Positions 23,596 through 36,728 of a DNA stretch of 64,000 nt are shown piece by piece. Below the pieces are notes generated by a model. The model was given only the letters and a program-made list of their open reading frames with translations. It ran no database searches and was not told where the DNA came from. This DNA comes from Methylobacterium terricola (GTDB lineage Bacteria > Pseudomonadota > Alphaproteobacteria > Rhizobiales > Beijerinckiaceae). The position numbers and the translations under genes were made by a program. Where the stretch lies: contig NZ_VDDA01000017.1 in NCBI RefSeq assembly GCF_006151805.1, positions 1 to 64,000 of the forward strand, given 5' to 3'. Within the stretch, counting starts at the first letter, position 1. Each line of letters begins with the position of its first letter.

Positions 23596-25194
23596 TCACA
23601 CCCCCGCCGCCCCGCCATCCGACCGTGGATCGTGCGTCGCCTCGACTCGCCCGTTGCCGGGATGGCGCACCAGCAGCCCGGCATGGCCCAGCGAATCGAT
23701 GTACGACCCGCCCAGCTCCTCGACCTCGTGTCCCATCCGCGACAAGGCCGCGATGCAGGACGATTCGAACCGATCCTCGACCTTCACGCTCATCGATTCG
23801 GCGCCCCAGGTGCGTCCGAACAGGAAGCGCGGCGCGTCGACCGCCTCGGCCACGCCCATCCCGTACGACGCGTAGCGGGTGAAGACCTGGGCCTGGAATT
23901 GCGGCTGCCCGTCGCCGCCCATGCTGCCGTAGGCCAGCACCCGCCCGTCGGCCAGCACCGCCAAAGCCGGGTTGAGGGTGTGGAACGGCCGCCGCCCCGG
24001 TTCCAGCGGATTGACCGCCTTCGGATCGAGGGAGAAGGCGAGGCCCCGATTCTGCCACGCGAGGCCGGTGCGCGGCAGGACGAGGCCCGAGCCGAATTCC
24101 CAGTAGACCGACTGGATGTAGGAGACCGCGACGCCGCTCGCATCGATCGCCCCCATCCACACCGTGTCCCCGTCGCCGACCGGGCGGACGGGATACGGCG
24201 AGGCGCGGTCCATCCGGATCGCCGCGGCCTCCGCCTCCAGGCGCCCGGGCGTGAGAAAACTCGCGGGGTCGTGGCGCAGGCGGTCGAAATCGGTGACGAC
24301 GGCGTCGCGGATCCGGAAAGCGCGCTTCGTCGCCTCGATCAGGCCGTGGTAATGCGCTGCCGTCTCGGGTCGGATGGTGCCGAGACGCTCGTAGAGACCG
24401 AGGATCAGCAGCGCCGCGAGGCCTTGGCTCGGCGGCGGGCAATTGTAGACCGTCGCGCCCGACAGCTTCAGTGACAGAGGCGCCCGCGAGACGGCCCGGT
24501 AGCGCTCGATGTCGCCGCGGGTGACCGGGCTGCCGGCCCGTTCGAGGTCGGCGGCGATCTCGCGGCCGATATCGCCGCGGTAGAAGTCGTCGAGCCCGGC
24601 ATGGCCGAGCTGCTCCAGGGTCGCGGCGAGGGCCGGCAGCGCCCGCCTGGTGCCGGCCTTCGGCGGCATCCCGTCGATCAGGAAGGTCTCGCGAAAACCC
24701 GGCTGGTCGTGGAGCGTGTCGAGTTCCTTCGGCACGTAGCGCGCTTCCGAAGGCGACACCGCGACGCCCTCGCGGGCGTGCCGGACCGCGTCGGAGAGGA
24801 GGAGGTCGAGGGGCAGCCGGCCTCCCAGGTCACCGGCGATCGCGTGCGCGAGCGCCCAGCCGCCGACCGCGCCGGCCACCGTGAGCGCCGCATCCGGCCC
24901 GCGCTCGGGGATCGCGTCGTAGCCCTTGTCGCGGTAGCGCCTGATCGTCGCGAGGCTGCCGGCCGGTCCGCACGCCTCGATCGCCCGCACCACGCCGTTC
25001 GGCCCGCGGATCAGCCAGAAGCCGTCGCCGCCGAGGCCGTTCATGTGGGGATAGACCACCGCGATCGTCGCCGCCATGGCGAGCATCGCCTCGACGGCGT
25101 TGCCGCCCTCTTCGAGGATCGCCCGGCCGGCCTCGGCCGCGAGGTGGTGGGGGGCCGCGCAGGCGGCGCGGGAGAAGACGGGGGTCTCGGGCAT
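23596..25194 (-). CDS. Gamma-glutamyltransferase-like protein
   Basis: This 532-residue protein has the Ntn-hydrolase gamma-glutamyltransferase layout: large-subunit motifs near the N-terminus (AEAGRAILEEGGNAVEAMLA, MNGLGGDGFWL), then the self-processing nucleophile at Thr344 in DGDTVWMGAIDASG. True GGT has a TTH-F/Y motif here; this protein reads TVWM, so substrate or processing may differ. No signal peptide is evident, so it may act in the cytoplasm on gamma-glutamyl compounds. The ATG at 25194 is preferred over one at 25227. It is divergent from the small membrane protein gene. Confidence 0.75.
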   Translation of the reverse strand: MPETPVFSRAACAAPHHLAAEAGRAILEEGGNAVEAMLAMAATIAVVYPHMNGLGGDGFWLIRGPNGVVRAIEACGPAGSLATIRRYRDKGYDAIPERGPDAALTVAGAVGGWALAHAIAGDLGGRLPLDLLLSDAVRHAREGVAVSPSEARYVPKELDTLHDQPGFRETFLIDGMPPKAGTRRALPALAATLEQLGHAGLDDFYRGDIGREIAADLERAGSPVTRGDIERYRAVSRAPLSLKLSGATVYNCPPPSQGLAALLILGLYERLGTIRPETAAHYHGLIEATKRAFRIRDAVVTDFDRLRHDPASFLTPGRLEAEAAAIRMDRASPYPVRPVGDGDTVWMGAIDASGVAVSYIQSVYWEFGSGLVLPRTGLAWQNRGLAFSLDPKAVNPLEPGRRPFHTLNPALAVLADGRVLAYGSMGGDGQPQFQAQVFTRYASYGMGVAEAVDAPRFLFGRTWGAESMSVKVEDRFESSCIAALSRMGHEVEELGGSYIDSLGHAGLLVRHPGNGRVEATHDPRSDGGAAGV

Positions 25195-25357
25195 CGGGGG
25201 TTTGGATGACTCTCGGCTTAACGTCACGTGACGATGCGGTCATGCGGGGCCCGCGCGGTTGCGCCGGCCCCGGTGTTCAGGCTAGTCCCCGCAGCCATGA
25301 AACGATAGGCGCCTCGCGCGCCCGTCGCCCCGCCACACCGGACAAGGGTCAGGCCGC

Positions 25358-25591
25358 GTGCCCGCATCAGCTTCCCTCAAGCCCCGCAGCCTCGTCACCA
25401 TCCTCAGCATCATGGTGCTGGTCGGCGTCGAGGTGTTCGCGGTCGCAATCGCGGCGGGCTGGGCGCTCGCCGGCATCTTCGAGCTCGGCGACACCGTCGG
25501 CCACATCCTGATGGTGCTGTTCAGCCTGATGGCCCTGTACATCATGGTCCAGCTCTGGCGCCGGGCCACCAGCATCGAGCCGATCCGCTAG
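25358..25591 (+). CDS. Small two-helix membrane protein
   Basis: This encodes 77 residues with two hydrophobic segments (VTILSIMVLVGVEVFAVAIA and HILMVLFSLMALYIMVQLW). The GTG start at 25358 has AAGGG nearby. The next gene starts only 13 bp after its stop, so they are probably co-transcribed. Small proteins of this kind often accompany glucan or lipoprotein biosynthesis genes, but I do not recognise it. It is clearly coding by spacing and hydrophobic pattern. Confidence 0.55.
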   Translation: MPASASLKPRSLVTILSIMVLVGVEVFAVAIAAGWALAGIFELGDTVGHILMVLFSLMALYIMVQLWRRATSIEPIR

Positions 25592-25604
25592 AGGGCTCGC
25601 CGCC

Positions 25605-27176
25605 ATGATCGACCGTCGTACGCTGCTCGCCGGCGCCGCGCTCCTGCTCGGTTCCGGGCCCCAAGGGTTGAGCCAGGCGCTGAGCGCCGAGCTGCCCCTC
25701 GGCCAGCCCGAGGCCTTCAGCTTCGAGGCCCTGAAGGCACGGGCGCGGGAGATGGCCTCCCGCCCCTACGCGGCGCCGGCGGTGCCCGACCGCGACGTGC
25801 TGCAGGCGATCGACTACGACGCCCACGGCAAGCTGAAATACAAGCCCGACCACGCCCTGTGGGCCGACGGCCCGAGCGCCTTCCCGGTCACGTTCTTCCA
25901 TCTCGGCCGCTACTTCCAGAAGCCGGTGTGGATGCACGTGGTCGAGGGGGGCCAGGCCCGCGAGATCATCTACGATCCGGCCGCCTTCGAGATGCCGGCC
26001 GATTCGCCGGCCCGGCGCCTGCCGCCGAATCCGGGCTTCGCCGGCTTCCGCTTCCAGGAGCGCCGCGGCGGCCCCCCTGACTGGCGCCGCAACGACTGGG
26101 TCGCCTTTCTCGGCGCCTCGTACTTCCGGGCGATCGGCGAGCTCTACCAGTACGGCCTCTCGGCAAGGGGCCTCGCCCTCGACACCGTGATGGCGGACCG
26201 GCCGGAGGAATTCCCGGACTTCACCCATGTCTGGTTCGAGACCCCGGCGCCGGATTCCGACACCGTCACGGTCCTGACGCTCCTCGACGGCCCCTCGGCG
26301 GCGGGCGCCTATCGCTTCAAGATGCGCCGCACCCAGGCGGTGGTGATGGACATCGAGGCGAGCCTGCACCTGCGCAAGGACGTCGGACGCTTCGGCCTGG
26401 CGCCCCTGACCTCGATGTACTGGTTCTCCGAGACCGCCAAGCCGACCGCCGTCGACTGGCGGCCGGAGGTGCACGATTCGGACGGCCTGGCTTTGTGGAC
26501 CGGCACCGGCGAGCGGATCTGGCGCCCGTTGCGCAACCCGCCCCGCACCATGGTCTCGGCCTTCTCCGACGAGCGCCCGCGCGGCTTCGGCCTGATGCAG
26601 CGCGACCGCCTGTTCGACCATTACCAGGACGGCGTCTACTACGACCGGCGGCCCTCGCTCTGGGTCGAGCCGCTCGGCGACTGGGGCAAGGGCAGCGTCC
26701 AGCTGGTCGAGAACGCCACCGACGACGAGATCCACGACAACGTCGTGGCGATGTGGGTGCCCAGCGAGCCCGCCCGCGCCGGCTCCTCGCACGACCTCGC
26801 CTACCGCCTGCACTGGGTCGCGGGCGAGCCCTATCCGAGCTACCTCGCCCGGGTCGTCGCGACCCGCGAGGGCAATGGCGGCCAGGCCGGCACCGACCGG
26901 CCGAAGGGCGTGCGCAAGTTCGTGGTCGAGTTTTTGGGCGAGCCCTTAGGCCGGTTGCCGGCCGGGGTGAAGCCGGAGCCGGTGCTCACGGCGTCGCGCG
27001 GCACCTTCCCGCTCGCCCGCACCGAGGCGGTGCCGGACGACGTGCCGGGCCATTGGCGGGCCGAGTTCGACCTGGCGGTGACCGGAGCGGAGCCGGTGGA
27101 GTTGCGGCTCTTCCTGCGCCTGGGCCAGGAGACGCTGAGCGAGACCTGGACGTATCAGTATATTCCGGCGGCGTGA
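25605..27176 (+). CDS. Periplasmic glucan biosynthesis protein (OpgD/MdoD-like)
   Basis: This 523-residue exported protein is of the OpgG/OpgD family, which trims and shapes osmoregulated periplasmic glucans. The twin-arginine signal (DRRTLLAGAALLLG) supports OpgD rather than OpgG, since OpgD uses Tat. Family landmarks include FAGFRFQE, FLGASYFRA, DFTHVWFE, YWFSE, FGLMQRDR-F-HYQD and the C-terminal YRLHW. It follows the small membrane protein by 13 bp. A very strong bidirectional terminator separates it from the convergent glgP gene. Confidence 0.85.
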   Translation: MIDRRTLLAGAALLLGSGPQGLSQALSAELPLGQPEAFSFEALKARAREMASRPYAAPAVPDRDVLQAIDYDAHGKLKYKPDHALWADGPSAFPVTFFHLGRYFQKPVWMHVVEGGQAREIIYDPAAFEMPADSPARRLPPNPGFAGFRFQERRGGPPDWRRNDWVAFLGASYFRAIGELYQYGLSARGLALDTVMADRPEEFPDFTHVWFETPAPDSDTVTVLTLLDGPSAAGAYRFKMRRTQAVVMDIEASLHLRKDVGRFGLAPLTSMYWFSETAKPTAVDWRPEVHDSDGLALWTGTGERIWRPLRNPPRTMVSAFSDERPRGFGLMQRDRLFDHYQDGVYYDRRPSLWVEPLGDWGKGSVQLVENATDDEIHDNVVAMWVPSEPARAGSSHDLAYRLHWVAGEPYPSYLARVVATREGNGGQAGTDRPKGVRKFVVEFLGEPLGRLPAGVKPEPVLTASRGTFPLARTEAVPDDVPGHWRAEFDLAVTGAEPVELRLFLRLGQETLSETWTYQYIPAA

Positions 27177-27209
27177 GTGACGCTCGGAGGCGTTCGATAC
27201 CCTCGGCCG

Positions 27210-27245
27210 TCATCCTGGGGCCGTGAAGCGCGCCCCGGGACGATG
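27210..27245. repeat. REP-like repeat, copy 3
   Basis: TCATCCTGGGGCCGTGAAGCG and CGCCCCGGGACGATGC form an imperfect GC-rich inverted repeat. It belongs to the same family as the copies at 7286, 18025 and 54391. It lies between the OpgD-like gene and the terminator. Confidence 0.4.
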
Positions 27246-27286
27246 CGGTGAGGGGAAGACCGACGCCAAACCTATCTTCCCGCGAG

Positions 27287-27322
27287 AAAAAAGCCCCGCG
27301 GCTCACGCCGCGGGGCTTTTTT
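27287..27322. terminator. Strong bidirectional intrinsic terminator
   Basis: A six-A run, a perfect 10-bp stem (GCCCCGCGGC ... GCCGCGGGGC) with loop TCAC, and a six-T run. It ends both the OpgD-like gene and the convergent glgP gene. Confidence 0.9.
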
Positions 27323-27347
27323 CATCGCGTCACCCGGTCAGGCCGTG

Positions 27348-29882
<2,535 letters not shown>

Positions 29883-30491
29883 CTTGGAACCCCCTTCCCT
29901 GCCGCAGGTCTCGTGTTGCTGCAGCGCGATCTGGCGTCGCGTGCCGTGCAGCAAACCTTCGGCCACGGCAGCATCGTGTGGCTGTGGAACGTCGATGTCG
30001 AGACGCCGGGACAAGCTCGGCCACGCGATTGACCGCGTGTTGCTGTCCCGACACGTCTCACGGAAACGAGACTTGATTTTGGCGAAGCGGCCTGAAGCGA
30101 GTGTGAACGCTTTCGAGGTCGCTCGCAGGCCGGACCTTATGGTGAGCAATTGCCCCCAGGGAAGGGCCGACCGGCAGACCTGGCTTGCACTTTCGGTCTA
30201 GCCCGACCGGCGCGCCGCACCGTCCTTCGGACGGAACGGCGCCGGAGTGATGAGCCCGGCCGGGGCGCTGCCCCCTCCCCGCCGGTCTCGTCGCCGGCGA
30301 CGTCGCGGCCGCCGGTGATGCGGGCTTGCCACGCTCGGCCTCTCGCGGCCGCGGGCGAGGAACCGGATGCGGCGGACCGGCTTCCCAGCAAGGCACAGCC
30401 GCAACCGCCATCGTTATAGGGGTTAGGGCCTGCCGGCTCAACCCCAGCCCGCAATCGAATTGCGCCCAACGGGCGCCTGCAGGAGTGCAGC
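29883..30491. other. Divergent intergenic region glgP / GH13 gene
   Basis: About 600 bp with no gene I can support. A short less-GC-rich segment at 30050-30170 could hold promoters for both directions, but no clear -35/-10 pair stands out. Long open frames here are shadows. Confidence 0.4.
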
Positions 30492-32147
<1,656 letters not shown>

Positions 32148-32372
32148 TCCGACCATGACCCGCCTAAGCCCTGCACCCGACGCGGCATAGCTTTGCGAGG
32201 CGGCACGGATCGCGCTCTCGTCTTCCGATTACGTACATTTTTCTTGCCGCGCACGCGCGGCATGATATTGTGCAGTGCACTGGAACCGAGACAGGAATTG
32301 CGCGTTGTCGTGGCGGTACGCCGCGGCATCGTCCGCTCGCAGTCCGTCCGGCTCGCGGCGTGGGGGCATTTC

Positions 32373-33917
32373 ATGACATTTCCGGCGTCGGCATGGTCGG
32401 CTACCCAAGCGCCGGCATTGTCGCCTGACGACTCCCCCCAGGACGCCATCGAGGCGCTGCGAGGCTCGCTCAAGCCGCGGATCCTCTACGCCACGCCCGA
32501 GATGGCGGATTTCATCAAGACCGGCGGCCTCGGCGAGGTTGCGGCCTCCCTGCCCCGGGCCCTGCGCCAGCATTACGACGTGCGGATCCTGATCCCCGGA
32601 TACCGCCAGGTGGTCGAGCGCCACCCCGACATCCCGGTCGTCGCCCACCTGCCCGGCAGCGCCGAGATGCCGCCCTGCGACCTCGGCCTGATCGAGACCG
32701 GCGACGGACTGCCCGTCTACGTGATCCTCTGCGACGCCCTCTACGAGCGCGACGGCTCGCCCTACGGCGACCAGGGCGTGGATTTCGCCGACAACGACCT
32801 GCGCTTCGGCCGGCTCAGCCTCGCGGCGGTCGAGATCGCGCAAGGGGCCGACCCCGAGTGGCGCGCCGACCTCCTCCACCTCAACGACTGGCAGACGGCT
32901 TTGGCGCCGGCCTACCTGGCTTGGCGCGGCCAGCGCACGCCGACCGTGCTCACCATCCACAACCTCGCCTATCAGGGCCTGTTCCCGTGGGAGAATCTCG
33001 GCCGCCTCGGCGTGCCGGAGAGCGCCTTCCACATCGACGGCGTCGAGTTCTACGGCAAGCTGTCGTTCCTCAAGGCCGGCCTGTTCTACGCCTCGCACGT
33101 CACCACCGTCAGCGAGACCTACGCCCACGAGATCACCACTCCCGAATTCGGCTGCGGCCTCGACGGGCTGCTGCGCACCCGGGCCCATCAGGGCCGGCTC
33201 GCCGGCATCCTCAACGGCATCGACGAGAGCTGGGACCCCCGCACCGATCCCCTCCTCGCCACCCGTTTCGAGCCCGACGATTGGAAGGGCAAGCGCGCCA
33301 ATGCCGACGCGGTGCGCACCCGCTTCGGCCTCGGCGTGTCGCGCGGGCCGCTCTTCGCCATCGTGTCGCGCCTCGTGCACCAGAAGGGCGTCGACCTGAC
33401 CCTCGCGGCAGCCGAAGCGATCGTGGCCGAGGGCGGGCAGCTCGTGGTCACCGGCCAGGGCGAGCCGCGCTTCGAGGCCGCCTTCCTCGATCTCGCCCGG
33501 CGCCATCCCGGCGCGGTCGGGGTGCGGGTCGGCTTCGAGGAGACCGACGCCCACCGGATGTTCGCCGGCAGTGACTTCCTTCTGATGCCGTCGCGCTTCG
33601 AGCCCTGCGGCCTCGCCCAGATGTACGCCCAGCGCTTCGGCTCGTTGCCGATCGCCCACCGCACCGGCGGTCTCGCCGATACGGTCGAGGACGGCGTCAC
33701 CGGCTTCCTGTTCGGCGAAGCCTCGCTCAAGGGCCTGAGCGGCGCCATCCGCCGTGCCTTCGACACCTTCGCGTCGAAGCGCCGGCTCGGCGCGATGCGC
33801 CGCAGCGCCATGTCGCGCGACTTCGGCTGGGACAAGGCCGCCGACGGCTATTCCTCGCTGTACACCCGCGTCGTCGGCAACGGGGCGGACCTGATGCGTG
33901 GGCGCGCGGTGGCCTGA
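32373..33917 (+). CDS. glgA: Glycogen synthase
   Basis: This 514-residue GT5 enzyme adds glucose from ADP-glucose to the non-reducing end of glycogen. The ADP-glucose loop KTGGLGEV begins at Lys49, following TPEMADFIKTGG. The C-terminal GT-B half contains SRLVHQKGVDL, FLLMPSRFEPCGL with the catalytic Glu, and HRTGGLADTVED. The ATG at 32373 fits family length; an upstream in-frame start at 32193 would add 60 unusual residues. A hairpin terminator follows. glgB and glgC were not seen in this window, so the pathway is only partly encoded here. Confidence 0.9.
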   Translation: MTFPASAWSATQAPALSPDDSPQDAIEALRGSLKPRILYATPEMADFIKTGGLGEVAASLPRALRQHYDVRILIPGYRQVVERHPDIPVVAHLPGSAEMPPCDLGLIETGDGLPVYVILCDALYERDGSPYGDQGVDFADNDLRFGRLSLAAVEIAQGADPEWRADLLHLNDWQTALAPAYLAWRGQRTPTVLTIHNLAYQGLFPWENLGRLGVPESAFHIDGVEFYGKLSFLKAGLFYASHVTTVSETYAHEITTPEFGCGLDGLLRTRAHQGRLAGILNGIDESWDPRTDPLLATRFEPDDWKGKRANADAVRTRFGLGVSRGPLFAIVSRLVHQKGVDLTLAAAEAIVAEGGQLVVTGQGEPRFEAAFLDLARRHPGAVGVRVGFEETDAHRMFAGSDFLLMPSRFEPCGLAQMYAQRFGSLPIAHRTGGLADTVEDGVTGFLFGEASLKGLSGAIRRAFDTFASKRRLGAMRRSAMSRDFGWDKAADGYSSLYTRVVGNGADLMRGRAVA

Positions 33918-34257
33918 TCGGGGACCTGGTCCCGCCTACGCGACAAGCCATTCCGTCATGATTTTTCCTCGACCCCGCAGTGCCGACCGCACCGCGGGGT
34001 CGTTTGCCGTCGCGGCCGTCGGACGCCAGGGCATCCGGCTCGGACTCCGTCGTCACACGGCAGGTCCCATCATCTGAAGTCCGGGAACGGCCCTGACGTG
34101 AGGCTCCGGCCGGATGCGGGTTCGGCCCGTCACGGGCGTCCGGAATCCTGGCTCGGCACCCCCGCTCGTCTCGACGGCCATCGATGACGTAGCGGCAAGA
34201 ATTTTTACACTCCTCCGGGGGCATCCTGACGTTAGGATCCCCAGAGGAGCGCCGATT
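33918..34257. other. Intergenic region after glgA
   Basis: The region holds a hairpin terminator at 33970-34002. The rest is the upstream region of the GGDEF-EAL gene, with a run of T and A bases (AATTTTTACA near 34199-34208) but no clear promoter. Confidence 0.4.
33970..34002 (+). terminator. Terminator after glgA
   Basis: CGACCCCGC at 33970-33978 pairs with GCGGGGTCG at 33994-34002, with TTT after it and ATTTTTCCT before it. Confidence 0.6.
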
Positions 34258-36219
34258 TTGCTCGCCACCGGCAGTCTCATCTACTCCCTTGAACAAGCCC
34301 GGTTCAAGGCCCTCGCCTCTACCTGCATCCCGTTGTTCGTGGCGCTGTGCGGTGTGGCGGGCGCGGTCTCCTTCGTTCATGCCGGGCTCGCGCCGTGGTG
34401 GAGCTGGGCCGTTTTCGTCCCGCTGTTCCTCCTGCCGAAGGGCTACTTCTGGTTCGCCCTTCTGTATCGCCGTCGCAATGCGATCCCGTCCCCCGAAGAA
34501 TGCGCCCGCACGCTGCGCATCGTCGGCATCGAGCTTGTCGTGGGTCTCTCGGTCATCGTCGGCTGGGAGGTGTGGCTGTCACAATGGTCGACACCGGACG
34601 CCCTCATGGTCCTGGCCCTGTGCATGGGCGGGCAGATGGTCTTCCTCCTGTTCGGCTTTCTCCACCTGCGCAAGGCATCGGTGCTGTGCGCCAGCGTCTG
34701 CGTCGTCGGCATGCTGTACATGGCGAAGCGCGCGGGTTCGGACATCTCTGGATTGCTCGTCCTGTTGAGCGGTGGCGTCGCCGGCCTCGCCTATGTGGCC
34801 TATCTGCATATCCGGGATTTCGTCGGGCTGGTGACCTCGCGGATCCTGGTCGACGCCAAGAGCCAGGAGATCGCGGCCAAGGCCCGCGAGGTCGCTGCCC
34901 TCAGCGAGCAGAACTATCGCATCGCCAACACCGACATGCTGACCGAGATCGGCAACCGACGCCGCTGCTTCCGCGACCTCGAACAGGCGCTCGCGACGGC
35001 GCGCGAGAGCGGTGGCCTGGTCTCGTTCGCGATCATCGACCTCGACGGGTTCAAGACGGTCAACGACAGCCACGGCCATCTCGTGGGTGACCGGCTGCTC
35101 CGGGCAATGGCCTTGCGGCTGCAGGACATCATCGCGCCGCATGGCGACATCTACCGCCTGGGCGGCGACGAGTTCGCCTTCATCGCGACAGGCTCGGCCG
35201 ACGGCGACCGGCTGCTCGAGATCGGTCAGACCGTCATCGATGCCGTCCACACGCCGATCGAGGTCGGCGATCTGCGCCTCCTGCTCGGTTGCTCGGTCGG
35301 CTTCGCGACCTTCCCGACCATGGCGGAGACCATCACCGAACTCTACGACCGCGCCGACTACGCCCTGTTCAACGCCAAGCGCACCGGCCGCCTGAAGCCG
35401 GTGGTGTTCAGCCAGGAGCACGAGCGCGACGTGCGCGAGATGGCGCTGATGGAACGCACCCTGCGGGAGGCCGACCTCGACGCCGAATTCTTCCTCACGT
35501 TCCAGCCGATCGTCGACTCGCACGAGGACAGGACCCTGCTGCTCGAATGCCTGGCGCGGTGGCAGAGCCCGGTTCTCGGCTTCGTCTCGCCGGGGCGGTT
35601 CATCGTGGCGGCCGAGCAATCCGGCTTCATCTCGAACCTGACCCCGGTCCTCCTGAGAAAGGCGCTCGCGGCGATCAAGCAATGGCCGGACGAGGTCGGC
35701 ATCTCGTTCAACCTGTCGGGCCACGACATCGTCGCCTCCGAGAAGGTCCTCGCCCTGATCGCGATCCTGATGCAGAGCGGCGTGTCGCCGCGCCGCGTCG
35801 AGTTCGAGGTGACCGAGACCGCGCTGATGATGAACCTCGACGAGGCGCTGGCCAACATCCATCGCTTGAAGGCGACCGGCGCGCGCATCTCGCTCGACGA
35901 TTTCGGCACCGGCTACTCGTCCTTGAGCCAGATCCAGAAGCTGCCGCTCGACAAGATCAAGGTCGACGGAAGCTTCGTGCGCGACCTCGAGAAGAACGAG
36001 GCGAGCCGCAAGATCGTCAGCTCGGTCAGCGCGCTGTCGCGCGACCTATCCCTGTCCTGCGTCGTGGAGGGCGTGGAGACGCGCGAGCAGCTCGACATCC
36101 TCCAGGGCATCGGCTGCCGCCTGATCCAGGGCTACTTCTACTCGAAGCCGATGCGCGAGGAGGATGTCGGCCGATTCCTGGAACAGCAATCGGGCGTGCG
36201 GTCGGCGGCCCGGGCCTGA
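34258..36219 (+). CDS. GGDEF-EAL cyclic-di-GMP enzyme with six-helix membrane domain
   Basis: The 653-residue protein has about six transmembrane segments in the first ~200 residues, a GGDEF domain (intact motif Gly302-Phe306) and an EAL domain. The EAL signature reads ECL at 430-432, but the other catalytic residues, in NLSG, EVTETA, DDFGTG, KVDGSF and VVEGVET, look intact, so both synthesis and breakdown of c-di-GMP are possible. Its start is uncertain: TTG at 34258 has an AGAGGAG site; an in-frame start further upstream at 34114 would add 48 residues with no helix. It follows the glgA terminator. Confidence 0.85.
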   Translation: MLATGSLIYSLEQARFKALASTCIPLFVALCGVAGAVSFVHAGLAPWWSWAVFVPLFLLPKGYFWFALLYRRRNAIPSPEECARTLRIVGIELVVGLSVIVGWEVWLSQWSTPDALMVLALCMGGQMVFLLFGFLHLRKASVLCASVCVVGMLYMAKRAGSDISGLLVLLSGGVAGLAYVAYLHIRDFVGLVTSRILVDAKSQEIAAKAREVAALSEQNYRIANTDMLTEIGNRRRCFRDLEQALATARESGGLVSFAIIDLDGFKTVNDSHGHLVGDRLLRAMALRLQDIIAPHGDIYRLGGDEFAFIATGSADGDRLLEIGQTVIDAVHTPIEVGDLRLLLGCSVGFATFPTMAETITELYDRADYALFNAKRTGRLKPVVFSQEHERDVREMALMERTLREADLDAEFFLTFQPIVDSHEDRTLLLECLARWQSPVLGFVSPGRFIVAAEQSGFISNLTPVLLRKALAAIKQWPDEVGISFNLSGHDIVASEKVLALIAILMQSGVSPRRVEFEVTETALMMNLDEALANIHRLKATGARISLDDFGTGYSSLSQIQKLPLDKIKVDGSFVRDLEKNEASRKIVSSVSALSRDLSLSCVVEGVETREQLDILQGIGCRLIQGYFYSKPMREEDVGRFLEQQSGVRSAARA

Positions 36220-36254
36220 ACTTCCCCCCCCCCTCCCCTGGCGGATCGTCATCA

Positions 36255-36283
36255 ACCCCGCGGCGCGACCGGCGCCGCGGGGT
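36255..36283 (+). terminator. Hairpin after the GGDEF-EAL gene
   Basis: ACCCCGCGGCGC at 36255-36266 pairs perfectly with GCGCCGCGGGGT at 36272-36283 around a 5-nt loop. There is no T-run. It separates this gene from the metal operon. Confidence 0.5.
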
Positions 36284-36329
36284 CGATCGCGTTCGAGGGC
36301 TCCCCGCAGCCGCGACGGGTGGTCCTGTC

Positions 36330-36378
36330 TTGACACGTACTCCAACGTCAGCAACACATGAGCACGTGTTCATATGTT
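36330..36378 (+). promoter_or_regulatory. ArsR operator and promoter region of the metallothionein operon
   Basis: A -35-like TTGACA (36330-36335) is followed 17 bp later by a 26-bp imperfect palindrome at 36353-36378. Its half-sites read AACACATGAGCAC and GTGTTCATATGTT; reversing one gives the other with two changes, and the consensus centre is TGARCACGTGYTCA. Such a site is typical for ArsR/SmtB repressors. It sits over the expected -10 and just before the GGAGAGGG ribosome-binding site of the regulator gene, which suggests autorepression released by metal. Confidence 0.65.
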
Positions 36379-36389
36379 GAGGAGAGGGT

Positions 36390-36728
36390 GTGCGGCCCCT
36401 GTTGCCCGAGCAGGTCGCGGACGTGGCGGAGGTCTTCCGGCTCCTCGGCGAGCCCAACCGCCTGCGCATCGTGCTCGCCTGCCTGGAGACGGAACGCACG
36501 GTCGGCGAGCTCGGCGAGACGCTGGCGCTGTCGCAGTCGCTGACCTCGCACCACCTGCGCCTGCTGCGCACCGCCCGCATCCTGCGCGCGGTGCGCCACG
36601 GCCGGCACGTCGCCTACGCGGTCGACGACGACCACGTCCGCGACGTCCTGCGCAACATGGTCGCCCACCTCACCGAGCCGCACGGACACGATCACGACCA
36701 TACTCACCGAGAGGAACCAGAACCATGA
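36390..36728 (+). CDS. ArsR/SmtB-family metal-responsive repressor
   Basis: This 112-residue winged-helix repressor has the ArsR core (AEVFRLLGEPNRLRIVLACL, SQSLTSHHLRLLRTARIL). The recognition helix is SLTSHHLRLL. The C-terminus ends in a histidine cluster HGHDHDHTH, a likely metal-binding tail, and the core helix has a cysteine at LACLE. Zinc, nickel or cobalt sensing is likely. The GTG start has GGAGAGGG upstream. It overlaps the metallothionein gene by 4 nt (ATGA) and lies right after its own operator. Confidence 0.85.
   Translation: MRPLLPEQVADVAEVFRLLGEPNRLRIVLACLETERTVGELGETLALSQSLTSHHLRLLRTARILRAVRHGRHVAYAVDDDHVRDVLRNMVAHLTEPHGHDHDHTHREEPEP

Noticed and set aside
23082..23882. A 266-residue plus-strand gene
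   Set aside because: Beyond about 23400 it reads through palindromes and antisense to the ggt-like gene; a frameshift restores the expected DUF6883 end.
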